Counted from the stretch's first letter, positions 21,600-30,359 are shown. The stretch is 64,000 nucleotides of DNA from Streptomyces roseolus (GCF_014649855.1 NZ_BMTV01000004.1:144925-208924), one strand, 5' to 3'. The notes: a model not told the origin generated them from the letters alone. Made by a program: numbers and translations.

Positions 21600-23369
21600 C
21601 TACGCGAAGCGGGCGATCGGGTTCACCAGGTCGCCGACGAGCTGGAGCGCGCCGGACGGGTCCGCCAGGTCGACCATCTGCTTGTTGTTGCGCAGCTGGA
21701 GGCGGTTCAGGGCGGACAGGGCGAAGGTCTCCGCGAACATGTCGTACTGCGCGAAGCGGTCCGCCAGCTCCGGCTTGGAGTCCTGGTAGCGCCTCACGCA
21801 GTCGGCGACCGCGCGCCAGAAGACGTCCTCGGCGACCGTGCCCTCGGCCGCCAGGGTCGCCCCCAGGAAGCGGAAGAAGCAGTCGAAGACGTCCGTGAAG
21901 ACGGACAGGAGCTTCATGGACTCGGGGACGTCGGCGCGGATCCGCTCCACCGCCGGCGGGAGGACCGCCTGCGGGTCCATCACGCAGATCTCCTCGGCGA
22001 TGTCCTTGAAGATCGCCCGGTCGACCGCGCCGCGCTCGTCCAGGACCAGGATCACGTTCTCGCCGTGCGGCATGTAGACCAGGTCGTAGGCGTAGAAGCA
22101 GTGCAGGACCGGCATGAGGTACGCGTCGAGGTAGCCGCGCAGCCAGGCCTCCGGCGCCAGGCCGGACTCCTTGATCAGGGCGCCCGCGAAGGACGCGCCC
22201 GCGTGGTCGACGTGCAGCAGCGACGCCATCGTCGCCAGCCGCTCGCCCTCCGCGAGCCGCTCCACCGGCGACTCGCGCCAGAGGGCGGCGAGCATCTTGC
22301 GGTAGGGCGAGTAGCGGTCCGTGGCGGCCTCGTACTCCAGGTGCCGGTAGCCGACCGCCGCCCGCTCGCGGATGATCGAGAAGCGGGCCGCCTTGAGGAC
22401 GGAGTCCGACTCGATCAGCTGCGCCAGCCAGTCGTTGATGGCCGGCGTCGCCTCCATGTAGGCGGCCGAGAGCCCGCGCATGAAGCCCATGTTGAGGACC
22501 GACAGGGCGGTCTTCACGTAGTGCTTGGCCGGGTCGGAGGTGTTGAAGAAGGTGCGGATCGACTGCTGCGCCAGGTAGGCGTCCTCGCCCTCGCCGAGGT
22601 ACACCAGGCGCTGCTGCGCCACCTCGGCGGCGAAGGTCACCGACAGCTTGTTCCACCACTGCCAGGGGTGGGCCGGCATGAGGAGGTAGTCGGCGAGGTC
22701 CAGGCCGAGGCCGGCGAGGATGCCGGCGAAGCGGTCGACGGCGGCGTCGCCGAGCTCGGCGCGGATGAAGGCGTCGTACTCGATGCCGGCGCCGGCGGTG
22801 AAGGCGGCCCGGTCGCGGCGGGCGGCCAGCCACACCAGGTGGATCGGGCTGGCGGCCTCGGGGGCGTAGGCGCGGTACTCGTCGACGCCGAAGCCGAGGC
22901 GGCCGTTGTTGGCGACGAAGCAGGGGTGGCCCTCGGTCATGCCGGTCTCGATGGCCTGGAAGTCCGCGCGGGCCAGCTCGGCGGCGGGCACCTGCGGCTT
23001 GGTCGCCTTGTAGGCGGTGCCGGCGAGGGTGGAGGAGATCTCCTCCAGGTAGACCGGGAGGATCTCGTCGCTGAGGCCGAGCGAGCCGCGCAGCTCGGTG
23101 ACGAACCGGAGCGCGTCGAGGGGGAGCTGTTCGTCGCCCCGGTGACAGCTGATCGACTCGGGGTAGACCTGCCAGTGGTCGAGGGCGAAACGGTCCGCGG
23201 TGAAGCGGTACTCGGTGGCGCCGTCGTCGCTGAGCACCCGGTAGCGGGACTCGCCCAGCTCCTGCGGGTTCAGCAGCCGCTCGTGGGCGAACTCGGCGAG
23301 GCCCTTGCGGACGAGCGCGCGGTTGGCGGCGGCCCAGCGCTCGGGGGTGAGGTGGGAGACGGGGTTCAT
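21600..23369 (-). CDS. desD: Desferrioxamine synthetase DesD (NIS synthetase)
   Basis: A 589-residue IucA/IucC-type, NRPS-independent siderophore synthetase, full length. Recognisable blocks are GHPCFVANNGRLGFGVDEY (ATP/substrate site), MPAHPWQWWNKL, IRTFFNTSDPAKHYVKTALSV, and DLVYMPHGENVILVLDERG in the ferric-iron-reductase-like C-terminal part. It condenses and cyclises N-acyl-N-hydroxycadaverine units, with ATP, into desferrioxamine. ATG 23369 has GAAGGAAG upstream, preserved despite the insertion element beginning about 15-20 bp further upstream. desD is normally read directly after desC; here a tnpB element lies between them. Confidence 0.95.
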   Translation of the reverse strand: MNPVSHLTPERWAAANRALVRKGLAEFAHERLLNPQELGESRYRVLSDDGATEYRFTADRFALDHWQVYPESISCHRGDEQLPLDALRFVTELRGSLGLSDEILPVYLEEISSTLAGTAYKATKPQVPAAELARADFQAIETGMTEGHPCFVANNGRLGFGVDEYRAYAPEAASPIHLVWLAARRDRAAFTAGAGIEYDAFIRAELGDAAVDRFAGILAGLGLDLADYLLMPAHPWQWWNKLSVTFAAEVAQQRLVYLGEGEDAYLAQQSIRTFFNTSDPAKHYVKTALSVLNMGFMRGLSAAYMEATPAINDWLAQLIESDSVLKAARFSIIRERAAVGYRHLEYEAATDRYSPYRKMLAALWRESPVERLAEGERLATMASLLHVDHAGASFAGALIKESGLAPEAWLRGYLDAYLMPVLHCFYAYDLVYMPHGENVILVLDERGAVDRAIFKDIAEEICVMDPQAVLPPAVERIRADVPESMKLLSVFTDVFDCFFRFLGATLAAEGTVAEDVFWRAVADCVRRYQDSKPELADRFAQYDMFAETFALSALNRLQLRNNKQMVDLADPSGALQLVGDLVNPIARFA

Positions 23370-23389
23370 CGAGTCTTCCTTCGCGGATA

Positions 23390-23409
23390 CCCCCGGCTTC
23401 AGCCGGGGG
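23390..23409. repeat. Left-end subterminal hairpin of the tnpB element
   Basis: CCCCCGGCT and AGCCGGGGG form a perfect 9-bp stem with a 2-nt loop, lying 20 bp before the desD start codon. On the minus strand it would fall in the leader of a desD message and might act as a barrier or terminator. Confidence 0.75.
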
Positions 23410-23549
23410 AGGAAACGTGCTCCCGCGTGAGCGGGCAGGGAAGCCGATTCGCCGCCAGGGCGGATCGGCGTGCACCAAAACCACTGGTGAGGGGCGCCAA
23501 ACAGGATGGTGGGGCTCAGCTGTCAGTCATCCCGGCTAGGTTTGGATGC

Positions 23550-24722
23550 ATGACGACAGAAGCGATCACGGGGGCGACTGGCCATTGTCGGTACACCTAC
23601 CGTCTGCGCCTGTCGTCGTCGGCCCGGACCGCACTTGCGGCGGAGTGGGACCGGGCGCGTTGGGTGTGGAACGAGTGCGTCGCCAAGTCCAAGGCCGTGC
23701 ACGCGCGCAACCGGGCGACCGGCGAGAAGGAGACCTGCGGTCCGGTGCAGCTCGCGGCGATGCTGACCGAGGCCCGTGCCCGTACGCCCTGGCTGGCCGA
23801 GGGCGCGTGCGTCCCGCAGCAGCAATCGATACGCGACTTCGGCAAGTCCCGGGCCAAGGCCCTGAAGGACATCAAGGCCAGACTGCCGATGCGGCAGCGG
23901 GCCGGGATGCCGAAGTACAAGAAGAAGCGCGAGGCGCTGCCCACCCTCGAATACACCCGCCGCGGGTTCCGCCTCAAAGAGGGCCGGCTGCATCTGGCGG
24001 GTGGGATCGTCGTGCGGCCAGTGTGGTCGCGCCGGCTGCCCGAGCCGCCGTCCTCGGTGCGCGTGTACCGGGATGCGGTCGGGCACTGGTGGGCGTCGTT
24101 CGTCGTCCCCGCCGTGACCGAGGCCCTGCCCGGGACCGGGCATGTGATCGGGATCGACTGGGGCGTCAAGGAGACCGCCACCACCACGTCCGACGCACAC
24201 GACCTTCCCCATGCCCAGCACGGGAAGACGGCTGCGCAGAAACTCGCCCGCTACCAGCGGATGACGGCCCGTCGCCGCCCGGCGAAGGGACAGGCCGGAT
24301 CGAAGGGCTATCGCGAGGCGAAGCGGCAGGCTGCGAAGCTGCACCGCAAGGTCGCCGCCCAGCGCCAGGACACCGGCCGTAAGTGGGCCAAGTCCGTGGT
24401 CCGCGATCACGACGCCATCGCCGTGGAGGACTTCCGCCCCGAGTTCCTCGCGAAGACCACCATGGCCCGCAAGGCGGCAGACGCTGCGATCAGCGCCACG
24501 AAGAAAGCCCTGGTGGAGATGGCCCGCAAGCACGGGCGCATCGTGCACCTGGTTCACCCCGCGCACACCACCATGGACTGCGCGCAGTGCGGAGCGAGAA
24601 CCAAGCACGTACTTCCCCTATCCGAACGGACGTATGCCTGCACCGCGTGCGGCGCCGTGTCCCCGAGGGACAAGAACAGCGCCCACGTGATGCTGGTCCG
24701 GGCTGGTCTTCAACCCGGCTAG
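23550..24722 (+). CDS. tnpB: TnpB, RNA-guided nuclease of an IS605-type element
   Basis: A 390-residue OrfB/TnpB protein that looks intact. The N-terminal HTH-like and WED-like regions are followed by the RuvC-like nuclease: D203 in GIDWGVKETA, E293 in AVEDFRPEF and D374 in SPRDKNSAH, so the catalytic triad is complete. The zinc ribbon uses C344, C347, C364 and C367 (MDCAQCGAR, YACTACGAV). TnpB proteins are RNA-guided DNA nucleases, ancestors of Cas12, using an RNA encoded at the right end. ATG 23550 is the first sensible start after the left-end hairpins. It is transcribed against the des genes. Confidence 0.92.
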   Translation: MTTEAITGATGHCRYTYRLRLSSSARTALAAEWDRARWVWNECVAKSKAVHARNRATGEKETCGPVQLAAMLTEARARTPWLAEGACVPQQQSIRDFGKSRAKALKDIKARLPMRQRAGMPKYKKKREALPTLEYTRRGFRLKEGRLHLAGGIVVRPVWSRRLPEPPSSVRVYRDAVGHWWASFVVPAVTEALPGTGHVIGIDWGVKETATTTSDAHDLPHAQHGKTAAQKLARYQRMTARRRPAKGQAGSKGYREAKRQAAKLHRKVAAQRQDTGRKWAKSVVRDHDAIAVEDFRPEFLAKTTMARKAADAAISATKKALVEMARKHGRIVHLVHPAHTTMDCAQCGARTKHVLPLSERTYACTACGAVSPRDKNSAHVMLVRAGLQPG

Positions 24723-24823
24723 TGCTGATCGTGTAAGACCTGCGCCCCGCCGGGGGGCAGGCAACGTGAGCTAGGAATCCCCCTCGTTTACGAGGGGGAG
24801 GAGTCAAATGCGCGCTCCGACGG
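24640..24823 (+). ncRNA. Candidate omegaRNA (TnpB guide RNA)
   Basis: In this family the guide RNA overlaps the 3' end of tnpB, runs through the right-end hairpins, and continues into flanking DNA, which supplies the guide. Here it would include the GC hairpin near 24743-24758 and the 8-bp stem at 24779-24798. The guide would begin about 24808, inside the 3' end of desC. The 5' boundary is a guess. Confidence 0.45.
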
Positions 24824-25340
24824 CGGTGGCGGACTCGAACTGGGCCCGGGTGCAGAAGCTCAGGAGCGCCTTCTTCTCGGGCTTCTGGATCTCGCGCTCG
24901 GGGACGAAGCCGACGGCCTCGTTGAGGGCGTGGACGGCCTTGTTGGCGACGTCGGGCTCGACGACCACGCGGGCGGTCGCCGGGTCGGCGAACAGCTCGC
25001 GCATGACCTCGGTGATCACCATGCGGGTGAAGCCGTGCACCGGGGTGTCGGTGGGGGCGACGAGGAAGTGCATGCCGACGTCGCCGGGGAGCGGGTCGTA
25101 CAGGCCGACGAGCTCCAGCCGCGACGGGTCGTACCGCTCCATGAGGATCGCCGGGGTGCCGTCCACGAGCCCGATGAAGGCCTGGTGGTGCGGGTCGGCG
25201 GCGAAGGCGGCGTACTCGCGCTCGACGTCCTCGACGGTGGCGTCCTGCATCATCCAGAACGCGGCCTTGGGGTGGGTGACCCAGGCGTGGATCAGCTCCG
25301 CGTCCTGGACGGGGTCGAGCGGGCGGAAGCGGACGGTCAT
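24804..25340 (-). CDS. desC: DesC acyltransferase
   Basis: A 178-residue GNAT-type acyltransferase, similar to the IucB/AlcB group that acylates hydroxylated diamines. Family blocks are [14 protein letters not shown] near residue 18, [28 protein letters not shown], and [29 protein letters not shown] (acetyl-CoA site). It transfers acetyl or succinyl from CoA to N-hydroxycadaverine. ATG 25340 overlaps the desB stop (ATGA). Its stop codon (24806-24804) lies in the GTCAA end of the tnpB element, so the last residue or two may differ from the ancestral protein. Confidence 0.92.
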   Translation of the reverse strand: MTVRFRPLDPVQDAELIHAWVTHPKAAFWMMQDATVEDVEREYAAFAADPHHQAFIGLVDGTPAILMERYDPSRLELVGLYDPLPGDVGMHFLVAPTDTPVHGFTRMVITEVMRELFADPATARVVVEPDVANKAVHALNEAVGFVPEREIQKPEKKALLSFCTRAQFESATAVGARI

Positions 25341-26620
25341 ACGGCGAACTCCTGGAAAGCGATGGACTTCTCGACGGGGTAGTACTCGGACCCCAGCATC
25401 TCGCCGATGATGTACGCGTTGCGGTACGCCCCCATGCCCAGGTCGGGCGAGGTGATCGAGTGGGTGTGGACGCCGGCGTTCTGGAGGAAGACCTCGCGCC
25501 CGGTGGTGTCGACCGCGTAGTTGCGGGCGACGTCGAAGCGGCCCTGGCCGTCGAAGCGCAGCCGGTCCTTCAGCGGCTCCAGGAAGGCGGGGACGGCGTA
25601 CTTGTAGCCGGTCGCGAGGATCAGGCCCTCGGTCTCGATCTCGTACTCCTTCTCCTGCTCCTCCTGGCGGAAGCCGAGGGTGTACGTGCCCGAGGCCTCG
25701 TCGTACGCGGCGGTGTGCAGCGCGGAGTTGGTGAGCAGGCGGGTGGGGACCGGGCCGGCGAAGTTCTTCTGGTAGAGCAGGTCGAAGATGGCGTCGATGA
25801 GGTCGCCGTTGATGCCCTTGAAGAGGCCCTTCTGCTGGGTCTCCAGGCGGTAGCGGGTCTCCTCGGGGAGCGCGTGGAAGTAGTCCACGTACTCGGGGGA
25901 GGTCATCTCCAGGGTGAGCTTGGTGTACTCCAGCGGGAAGAAGCGCGGGGAGCGGGTGACCCAGTTGAGCTTGTAGCCGTGGACGTCGATCTCCGACAGG
26001 AGGTCGTGGTAGATCTCGGCGGCGGACTGGCCGCTGCCGACGATCGTGATCGACTTCTTGCGCTGGAGCGCCTCCTTGTTCGGCACGTAGCGCGAGTTGT
26101 GGATCAGGTCGCCGCCGAGCTCGCGGCAGGAGTCGGGGAGGTACGGCGGGGTGCCGGTGCCGAGGACGATCCGGCGGGCCAGGAACGTTTCTCCGGCCTC
26201 GGTGGCGACGACGTACACCTCGCCGGCCTCGTCGTAGGAGACGGAGGAGACGGTGGTGGAGAAGCGGATCGAGGTGACCCGGTCGGCGGCCCAGCGGCAG
26301 TAGTCGTTGTACTCGGCGCGCAGCGGGTAGAAGTTCTCCCGGATGTAGAACGAGTACAGCCGGCCCTTCTCCTTCAGGTAGTTGAGGAAGGAGTACGGCG
26401 AGGTCGGGTCGGCGAGGGTCACCAGGTCCGACATGAACGGCGTCTGGAGGTGGGCGCCTTCGAGGAACATCCCCGAGTGCCACTCGAAGCCCGGCTTGGA
26501 CTCCAGGAAGAGGCCGTTCAGTTCGTCGATGGGCTCGGTGAGGCAGGCGAGGCCCAGGTTGAACGGACCGAGCCCGATCCCGATGAAGTCGTGGATCTCA
26601 GCGATCTCAGGCGTGGACAA
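25337..26620 (-). CDS. desB: DesB cadaverine N-monooxygenase
   Basis: A 427-residue flavin monooxygenase of the lysine/ornithine N-hydroxylase family. The FAD site is [10 protein letters not shown] at about residues 14-23. The NADPH site is [13 protein letters not shown] near residue 193, and the C-terminal motif [12 protein letters not shown] is present. It hydroxylates cadaverine to N-hydroxycadaverine using NADPH and oxygen. The only start that leaves a sensible lead-in to the FAD motif is TTG 26620, with GGAGAG 4 nt upstream. It overlaps desA by 14 nt. No ATG or GTG alternative precedes the FAD site. Confidence 0.94.
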   Translation of the reverse strand: MSTPEIAEIHDFIGIGLGPFNLGLACLTEPIDELNGLFLESKPGFEWHSGMFLEGAHLQTPFMSDLVTLADPTSPYSFLNYLKEKGRLYSFYIRENFYPLRAEYNDYCRWAADRVTSIRFSTTVSSVSYDEAGEVYVVATEAGETFLARRIVLGTGTPPYLPDSCRELGGDLIHNSRYVPNKEALQRKKSITIVGSGQSAAEIYHDLLSEIDVHGYKLNWVTRSPRFFPLEYTKLTLEMTSPEYVDYFHALPEETRYRLETQQKGLFKGINGDLIDAIFDLLYQKNFAGPVPTRLLTNSALHTAAYDEASGTYTLGFRQEEQEKEYEIETEGLILATGYKYAVPAFLEPLKDRLRFDGQGRFDVARNYAVDTTGREVFLQNAGVHTHSITSPDLGMGAYRNAYIIGEMLGSEYYPVEKSIAFQEFAV

Positions 26621-28046
26621 GGTTCTCTCCCAGGTACTGCTCGGCGTGGCCGGCGATCAGATCGAGGACGGCGGCGATGTCGGCCACCGTGGTCTCGGGG
26701 TTGAGCAAGGTGAACTTGAGGTACTGGCGGCCGTCGACCTTGGTGCCGGCGACGACGGCCTCGCCCGAGGCGAAGAGCGCCTTGCGGGCGTGGAGGTTGG
26801 CGCGGTCGATCTCGGCGGGCGAGGTGACGGCCTCGGGGACGTAGCGGTAGACGAGGGTGGACAGCTGCGGGTCCACGACCACGTCGTAGCGGGGGTCGGC
26901 GGCGAGCAGCTCGTATCCGGCGGAGGCCAGGTCGCAGACCTCGTCGAAGAGCTCGCCGACGCCGTCCGCGCCCATGACCCGCAGGGTCATCCACAGCTTG
27001 AGGGCGTCGAAGCGGCGGGTGGTCTGGAGCGACTTGTCGACCTGGTTGGGGATCTGCTCGGCGACGGTGCGCAGCGGGTTGAGGTAGTCCGCGTGGTAGG
27101 TCGCGTGGCGCAGGGTGGCCCGGTCGCGGACCAGCACGGCGGAGGAACTGACCGGCTGGAAGAAGGACTTGTGGTAGTCGACGGTGACCGAGTCGGCGTG
27201 CTCGATGCCGTCGAGGAGGTGGCGGCGCTTCAGCGAGGCGAGCAGTCCGCAGCCGTAGGCGGCGTCGACGTGCATCCAGGCGCCGTACTCCTCGGCGAGG
27301 GCGGCGATCTCGGGCAGCGGGTCGATGGAGCCGAAGTCGGTGGTGCCGGCGGTGGCGACGATCGCCATCGGGACGAGGCCCTCGGCGCGGCAGGCCTCCA
27401 GCTCGGCGGCGAGGACGACGGACTGCATCCGCTTGGTCTTGTCGACCGGGACCGAGACGACCGCGTCGCGGCCGAGACCGAGGAGTTTGGCCGACTTCTG
27501 GACGGAGAAGTGGCTGCACTCGGAGGAGAAGATCCGCAGCTTCGACAGGTCGTCGGTGCCGGCCTCCTCGCGGGCGATCAGCAGCGCCTGGAGGTTGGAC
27601 TGGGTGCCGCCGCTGGTGAAGACGCCGTCGGCGAGGGGGCCGAGGCCGATGCGGCCGGTGGTCCAGTCGACGATCTTGCGCTCGATGAGGGTGCCGCCGG
27701 CGGACTGGTCCCAGGTGTCGAGGGAGGAGTTGACGGCCGAGAGGACGGCCTCGCCGAGGACGGCGGGGATGACGACCGGGCAGTTGAGGTGGCCGAGGTA
27801 GCGCGGGTGGTGGAAGTAGACCGCGTCGCGGAGGTAGACGTCCTCCAGCTCGTCGAGGGCGGCGGAGGCGTCGCCGAGGGGCCGGTCGAGGTCCACGGCG
27901 TCGATCACGGGCGCCAGTTCGGCGGGGGTGACGCCGGTGAACGGGCCGCGCGTCGTGGCGAGTTTGGCCGCCACCCGCTCGACCCCTTCGGTGACGGAGC
28001 GTCGGTAGCTCTCCGCCGTCGTGTCGTTGAGCAGGTGCGAACGCAT
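26607..28046 (-). CDS. desA: DesA lysine decarboxylase (PLP-dependent)
   Basis: A 479-residue group II (Dopa/glutamate type) PLP decarboxylase. The PLP-stacking histidine is in [13 protein letters not shown], the PLP-nitrogen aspartate in [10 protein letters not shown], and the Schiff-base lysine in [10 protein letters not shown]. It makes cadaverine from lysine, the first step to desferrioxamine. ATG 28046 has GGAAGGGG upstream; an upstream in-frame GTG at 28085 lies in the leader. A 19-bp iron box sits about 55 bp upstream. The gene overlaps desB. Confidence 0.95.
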   Translation of the reverse strand: MRSHLLNDTTAESYRRSVTEGVERVAAKLATTRGPFTGVTPAELAPVIDAVDLDRPLGDASAALDELEDVYLRDAVYFHHPRYLGHLNCPVVIPAVLGEAVLSAVNSSLDTWDQSAGGTLIERKIVDWTTGRIGLGPLADGVFTSGGTQSNLQALLIAREEAGTDDLSKLRIFSSECSHFSVQKSAKLLGLGRDAVVSVPVDKTKRMQSVVLAAELEACRAEGLVPMAIVATAGTTDFGSIDPLPEIAALAEEYGAWMHVDAAYGCGLLASLKRRHLLDGIEHADSVTVDYHKSFFQPVSSSAVLVRDRATLRHATYHADYLNPLRTVAEQIPNQVDKSLQTTRRFDALKLWMTLRVMGADGVGELFDEVCDLASAGYELLAADPRYDVVVDPQLSTLVYRYVPEAVTSPAEIDRANLHARKALFASGEAVVAGTKVDGRQYLKFTLLNPETTVADIAAVLDLIAGHAEQYLGENLVHA

Positions 28047-28100
28047 GTGGGGGCCCTTCCGGGGATGAGGACGCGGGACACGCACCCGTGGGTGCAGAAG

Positions 28101-28119
28101 TAAAGTTAGCCTAACCTAA
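28101..28119. promoter_or_regulatory. Iron box of the desABCD operon (DmdR1-type)
   Basis: TAAAGTTAGCCTAACCTAA matches the known iron-box consensus TTAGGTTAGGCTAACCTAA at 16 of 19 positions. It lies upstream of desA on the minus strand. DmdR1, a DtxR-family protein, is expected to bind it with Fe(II) and shut off the operon. Confidence 0.9.
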
Positions 28120-28131
28120 TTTTGTACGACA

Positions 28132-28165
28132 ACGGCCCCCCGACCGGTGAAGGTTGAGGGGCCGT
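28132..28165 (-). terminator. Terminator between desF and desA
   Basis: ACGGCCCC (28132-28139) and GGGGCCGT (28158-28165) pair over an 18-nt loop that can itself fold. Read on the minus strand it follows the desF stop by 16 bp and is followed by a T-rich run. It separates desEF from desABCD. Confidence 0.7.
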
Positions 28166-28181
28166 GAGGTGAAGCGGCCGG

Positions 28182-29051
28182 CTACTGCGCCGCGTCCCCC
28201 TCCGCGTCCTGCGCCGTCTCGTCCGGCACCTCGCGCAGGGCGTCCTCCGACAGCCCCTTGCGCCAGTAGCCGACGAAGGTCACCCGGCGGCGGTCGAGCC
28301 CGCGCTCGCGCACGAAGTGCCGCCGCAGCGCCTTCACCGCGCCGGACTCGCCCGCGATCCACACGTACGGCGACTCCCCGGGCAGCTCGGCGCCCGCGAC
28401 CGCCTCCAGGCCGGAGGGAGCGCCCTCCTCCCGGACCAGCCAGGTGACGGTGGCGTCCGCCTCCGTCCTCAGCTCCGTCCGGTCGCCGGAGTACGGCACT
28501 TCGAGGAAGACCCGGGCACGGGTCTCGGCCGGCAACCACTCCAGGATCGCGGAGGCGGCGGGCAGCGCCGTCTCGTCGGCCCAGACGAGCACCGAGTCGG
28601 CGTCCTCGGGGAGCCGGAAGCGGACCCCGGTGTTGTCGGCGACCGCCGGGCCGAGCACGACCACCCGGTCACCGGGCTTGGCGTGCTGCGCCCAGCGGCA
28701 GGCCGGGCCGCCGTCCTCGTGGACGGCGAAGTCGATGTCGACCTCGTTCACGGGGTCCGTGCGCTGGGCGCGGACGGTGTACGAGCGCATCACGGCCCGG
28801 ACGTCGTCGGGCATGGCCCGCCAGGCGCCGAGGATCCCGTACATGTCGGGGTCGTCCAGCGGCGGGAGGACGGGCGCCTCCTGGCCGGGGTGCGGCAGGA
28901 AGAGGGAGAGCGACTGGTCGCGGCCCCCGGCGGCGAAGCCCTCGAGGTCCTCGCCGGTGAAGGTGACGCGGACCAGCGACGGGCCGAGCCGCCGTGTCCG
29001 GTCGACCTGGAGGGAGAAGAACTGGAACGGGGCGGTCTCGGCGGTCGTCAT
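28182..29051 (-). CDS. desF: DesF siderophore-interacting protein (ferri-siderophore reductase)
   Basis: A 289-residue SIP/ViuB-type FAD oxidoreductase. The FAD motif RSYTVR is near residue 89, followed by EVDIDFAVHEDGGPACRWAQ. The NAD(P)H side has ADETALPAASAILEWLP and WIAGESGAVKALRRHF, and it ends near VTFVGYWRKG. It should release iron from imported ferrioxamine by reduction. ATG 29051 lies 4 nt after the desE stop, so the two form one unit behind the iron box at 30155-30173. Confidence 0.9.
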   Translation of the reverse strand: MTTAETAPFQFFSLQVDRTRRLGPSLVRVTFTGEDLEGFAAGGRDQSLSLFLPHPGQEAPVLPPLDDPDMYGILGAWRAMPDDVRAVMRSYTVRAQRTDPVNEVDIDFAVHEDGGPACRWAQHAKPGDRVVVLGPAVADNTGVRFRLPEDADSVLVWADETALPAASAILEWLPAETRARVFLEVPYSGDRTELRTEADATVTWLVREEGAPSGLEAVAGAELPGESPYVWIAGESGAVKALRRHFVRERGLDRRRVTFVGYWRKGLSEDALREVPDETAQDAEGDAAQ

Positions 29052-29055
29052 CGGG

Positions 29056-30105
29056 TCAGGACACCTTCTTCGCGTTCTCCAGGGCGGTGGCCAGGTCCTC
29101 CAGGAGCGGGGCGCACTTGGCGTAGGAGTAGACGGGCTCGGTCACGCGCGGGAAGACCTGGCCGGCCTTGACGGCGGGCAGCGCGGCCCAGGTCGGCTTG
29201 GCCTTCAGCTGCTCCGGCTGGAGGGTGCCGGTGCGGTTGTCGAGGAGGATGACGTCGGCCTTGTACTTGTCGACGTTCTCCCAGCTGAGGAGCTCGAACC
29301 AGCCGGACGGGTCCAGCTTCTCCGGGGTGACGAGGTTGACGCCCAGTTCCTGGAAGAAGAGGGTGTCCGTCGGACGCACCGGGGTGGAGACGTAGAAGGT
29401 CGCCGGCGCACCGGAGCCGATGAGGACCTTGATGTCCTTCTTGCCCTGGGCGACCTTGCGCAGGCGCTCGGCGGCGGCCTCGAAGCGGGCCTTGTCCTTC
29501 TTCACCTGCTCGCTGTTGACGTCGGCGCCGAGGGAGGCGGCCAGGTCGGCGTGGCGCTGGAGGACGGACGGCATGGACTTGCCGGCGGCCCACAGGGCGA
29601 CGCTCGGCGCGATCTTCAGGATCTTGTCCTTCTGCTCCTCCGGCACGTACCAGAGGGCGTCCTTCTCCCACATGTCGGTGATGAGGACCTCGGGCTGGAG
29701 CTTGAGGTACTCCTCGATGTTGAACTCGCCCCAGACGTTGCCGATGACCTTCACCTTGGTGATGTCGAGGTCGCCGGCCTGGACGTCGGGCTTCTTCGCC
29801 TTGGTCTTCGGGTCCTCGACGTAGGTCGGGCCGAAGACGCCCGCGACCTCGACGCCGAAGTCCTTGAGCGCGGCGGCCGTGCCGGTGAAGGCGACGATGT
29901 TCTTCGGCGTCGCCTTGGTCTTCACGGTCTGGCCGCGGTCGTCCTTGAACTCCCAGGAGCCGGACTTGGCGGAGGCGGAGGCGGCGCCCGCGTCCTTCTT
30001 GTCGCCGTCGCCACAGGCGGCGAGCACGGCGCCGAGCCCGAGGGCGCCGCCCGCGGCGAGGATGCCGCGGCGGGTGAGGGAGGTGGCTCGGGCGTTGCTG
30101 GGCAT
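29056..30105 (-). CDS. desE: DesE ferrioxamine-binding lipoprotein
   Basis: A 349-residue FepB/BtuF-type periplasmic-fold lipoprotein. The N terminus has a twin-arginine-like TRRGILA, then a hydrophobic core and lipobox VLAAC with the lipid cysteine near residue 31. Mature-domain marks are NIVAFTGTAAALKDFGVEVAG, EEYLKLQPEVLITDMW and PRVTEPVYSYAKCAPLLEDL. It captures extracellular ferrioxamine for an importer encoded elsewhere. ATG 30105 is favoured over an upstream in-frame ATG at 30147 because it places the signal peptide correctly. An iron box lies about 50 bp upstream. Confidence 0.92.
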   Translation of the reverse strand: MPSNARATSLTRRGILAAGGALGLGAVLAACGDGDKKDAGAASASAKSGSWEFKDDRGQTVKTKATPKNIVAFTGTAAALKDFGVEVAGVFGPTYVEDPKTKAKKPDVQAGDLDITKVKVIGNVWGEFNIEEYLKLQPEVLITDMWEKDALWYVPEEQKDKILKIAPSVALWAAGKSMPSVLQRHADLAASLGADVNSEQVKKDKARFEAAAERLRKVAQGKKDIKVLIGSGAPATFYVSTPVRPTDTLFFQELGVNLVTPEKLDPSGWFELLSWENVDKYKADVILLDNRTGTLQPEQLKAKPTWAALPAVKAGQVFPRVTEPVYSYAKCAPLLEDLATALENAKKVS

Positions 30106-30154
30106 GGCGGGTTCGCTTTCGATACGTGCCGGGGTCGGCCTGATCAAGTCGAGG

Positions 30155-30173
30155 GTAGGTTAGCCTAACCTCA
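30155..30173. promoter_or_regulatory. Iron box of the desEF operon
   Basis: GTAGGTTAGCCTAACCTCA matches the iron-box consensus at 16 of 19 positions, with perfect AGGTTAG/CTAACCT arms around a central C. It lies upstream of desE, minus strand. Confidence 0.92.
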
Positions 30174-30315
30174 TTGCGATCAGTAGGGCCGGGGCCAGGA
30201 GGTCTGCGTCACACCCCGACCGGCCCTCCCGCGCCGCCCCGCACCCCGCTTCACGCCACCGACTCCCCTCTTTCCCGGACACCGCCACACCTGTCGGCAC
30301 CCCTGCTTCCGGTCA

Positions 30316-30327
30316 AGGTCTGGACCA
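30316..30327. promoter_or_regulatory. Possible DasR-type site upstream of glmS
   Basis: AGGTCTGGACCA agrees with the core TGGTCTAGACCA of the DasR responsive element at 10 of 12 positions, with a perfect GGTC/GACC pair. It precedes the small gene and glmS. Amino-sugar control of glmS would make sense, but binding is not shown. Confidence 0.4.
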
Positions 30328-30359
30328 AAACCCCTTTTGAAGCCGATGATCATGCGGCC

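Larger units (their letters stand above)
23385..24807 (+). mobile_element. IS200/IS605-type tnpB-only element inside the des operon
   Basis: About 1.4 kb containing a single tnpB on the strand opposite to des. The left end carries stacked hairpins: 23390-23409 (9-bp stem), 23422-23435 and 23443-23469. The right end has GGAATCCCCCTC-type sequence with an 8-bp stem (24779-24786 with 24791-24798) and ends GGAGTCAA, as right ends of this family often do. There are no terminal inverted repeats and no obvious target duplication, as expected. No tnpA is present, so it would need a helper to move. The left boundary is uncertain by about 10 bp. Confidence 0.85.

Noticed and set aside
19872..23549. Long plus-strand frame running into tnpB
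   Set aside because: It opposes the well-supported desD and GT-C-like genes and is Gly/Arg/Ala-rich nonsense. tnpB begins at 23550.
23550..24722. A Cas12-type CRISPR effector
   Set aside because: The 390-residue length, IS605-type ends and lack of an array show an ordinary TnpB.
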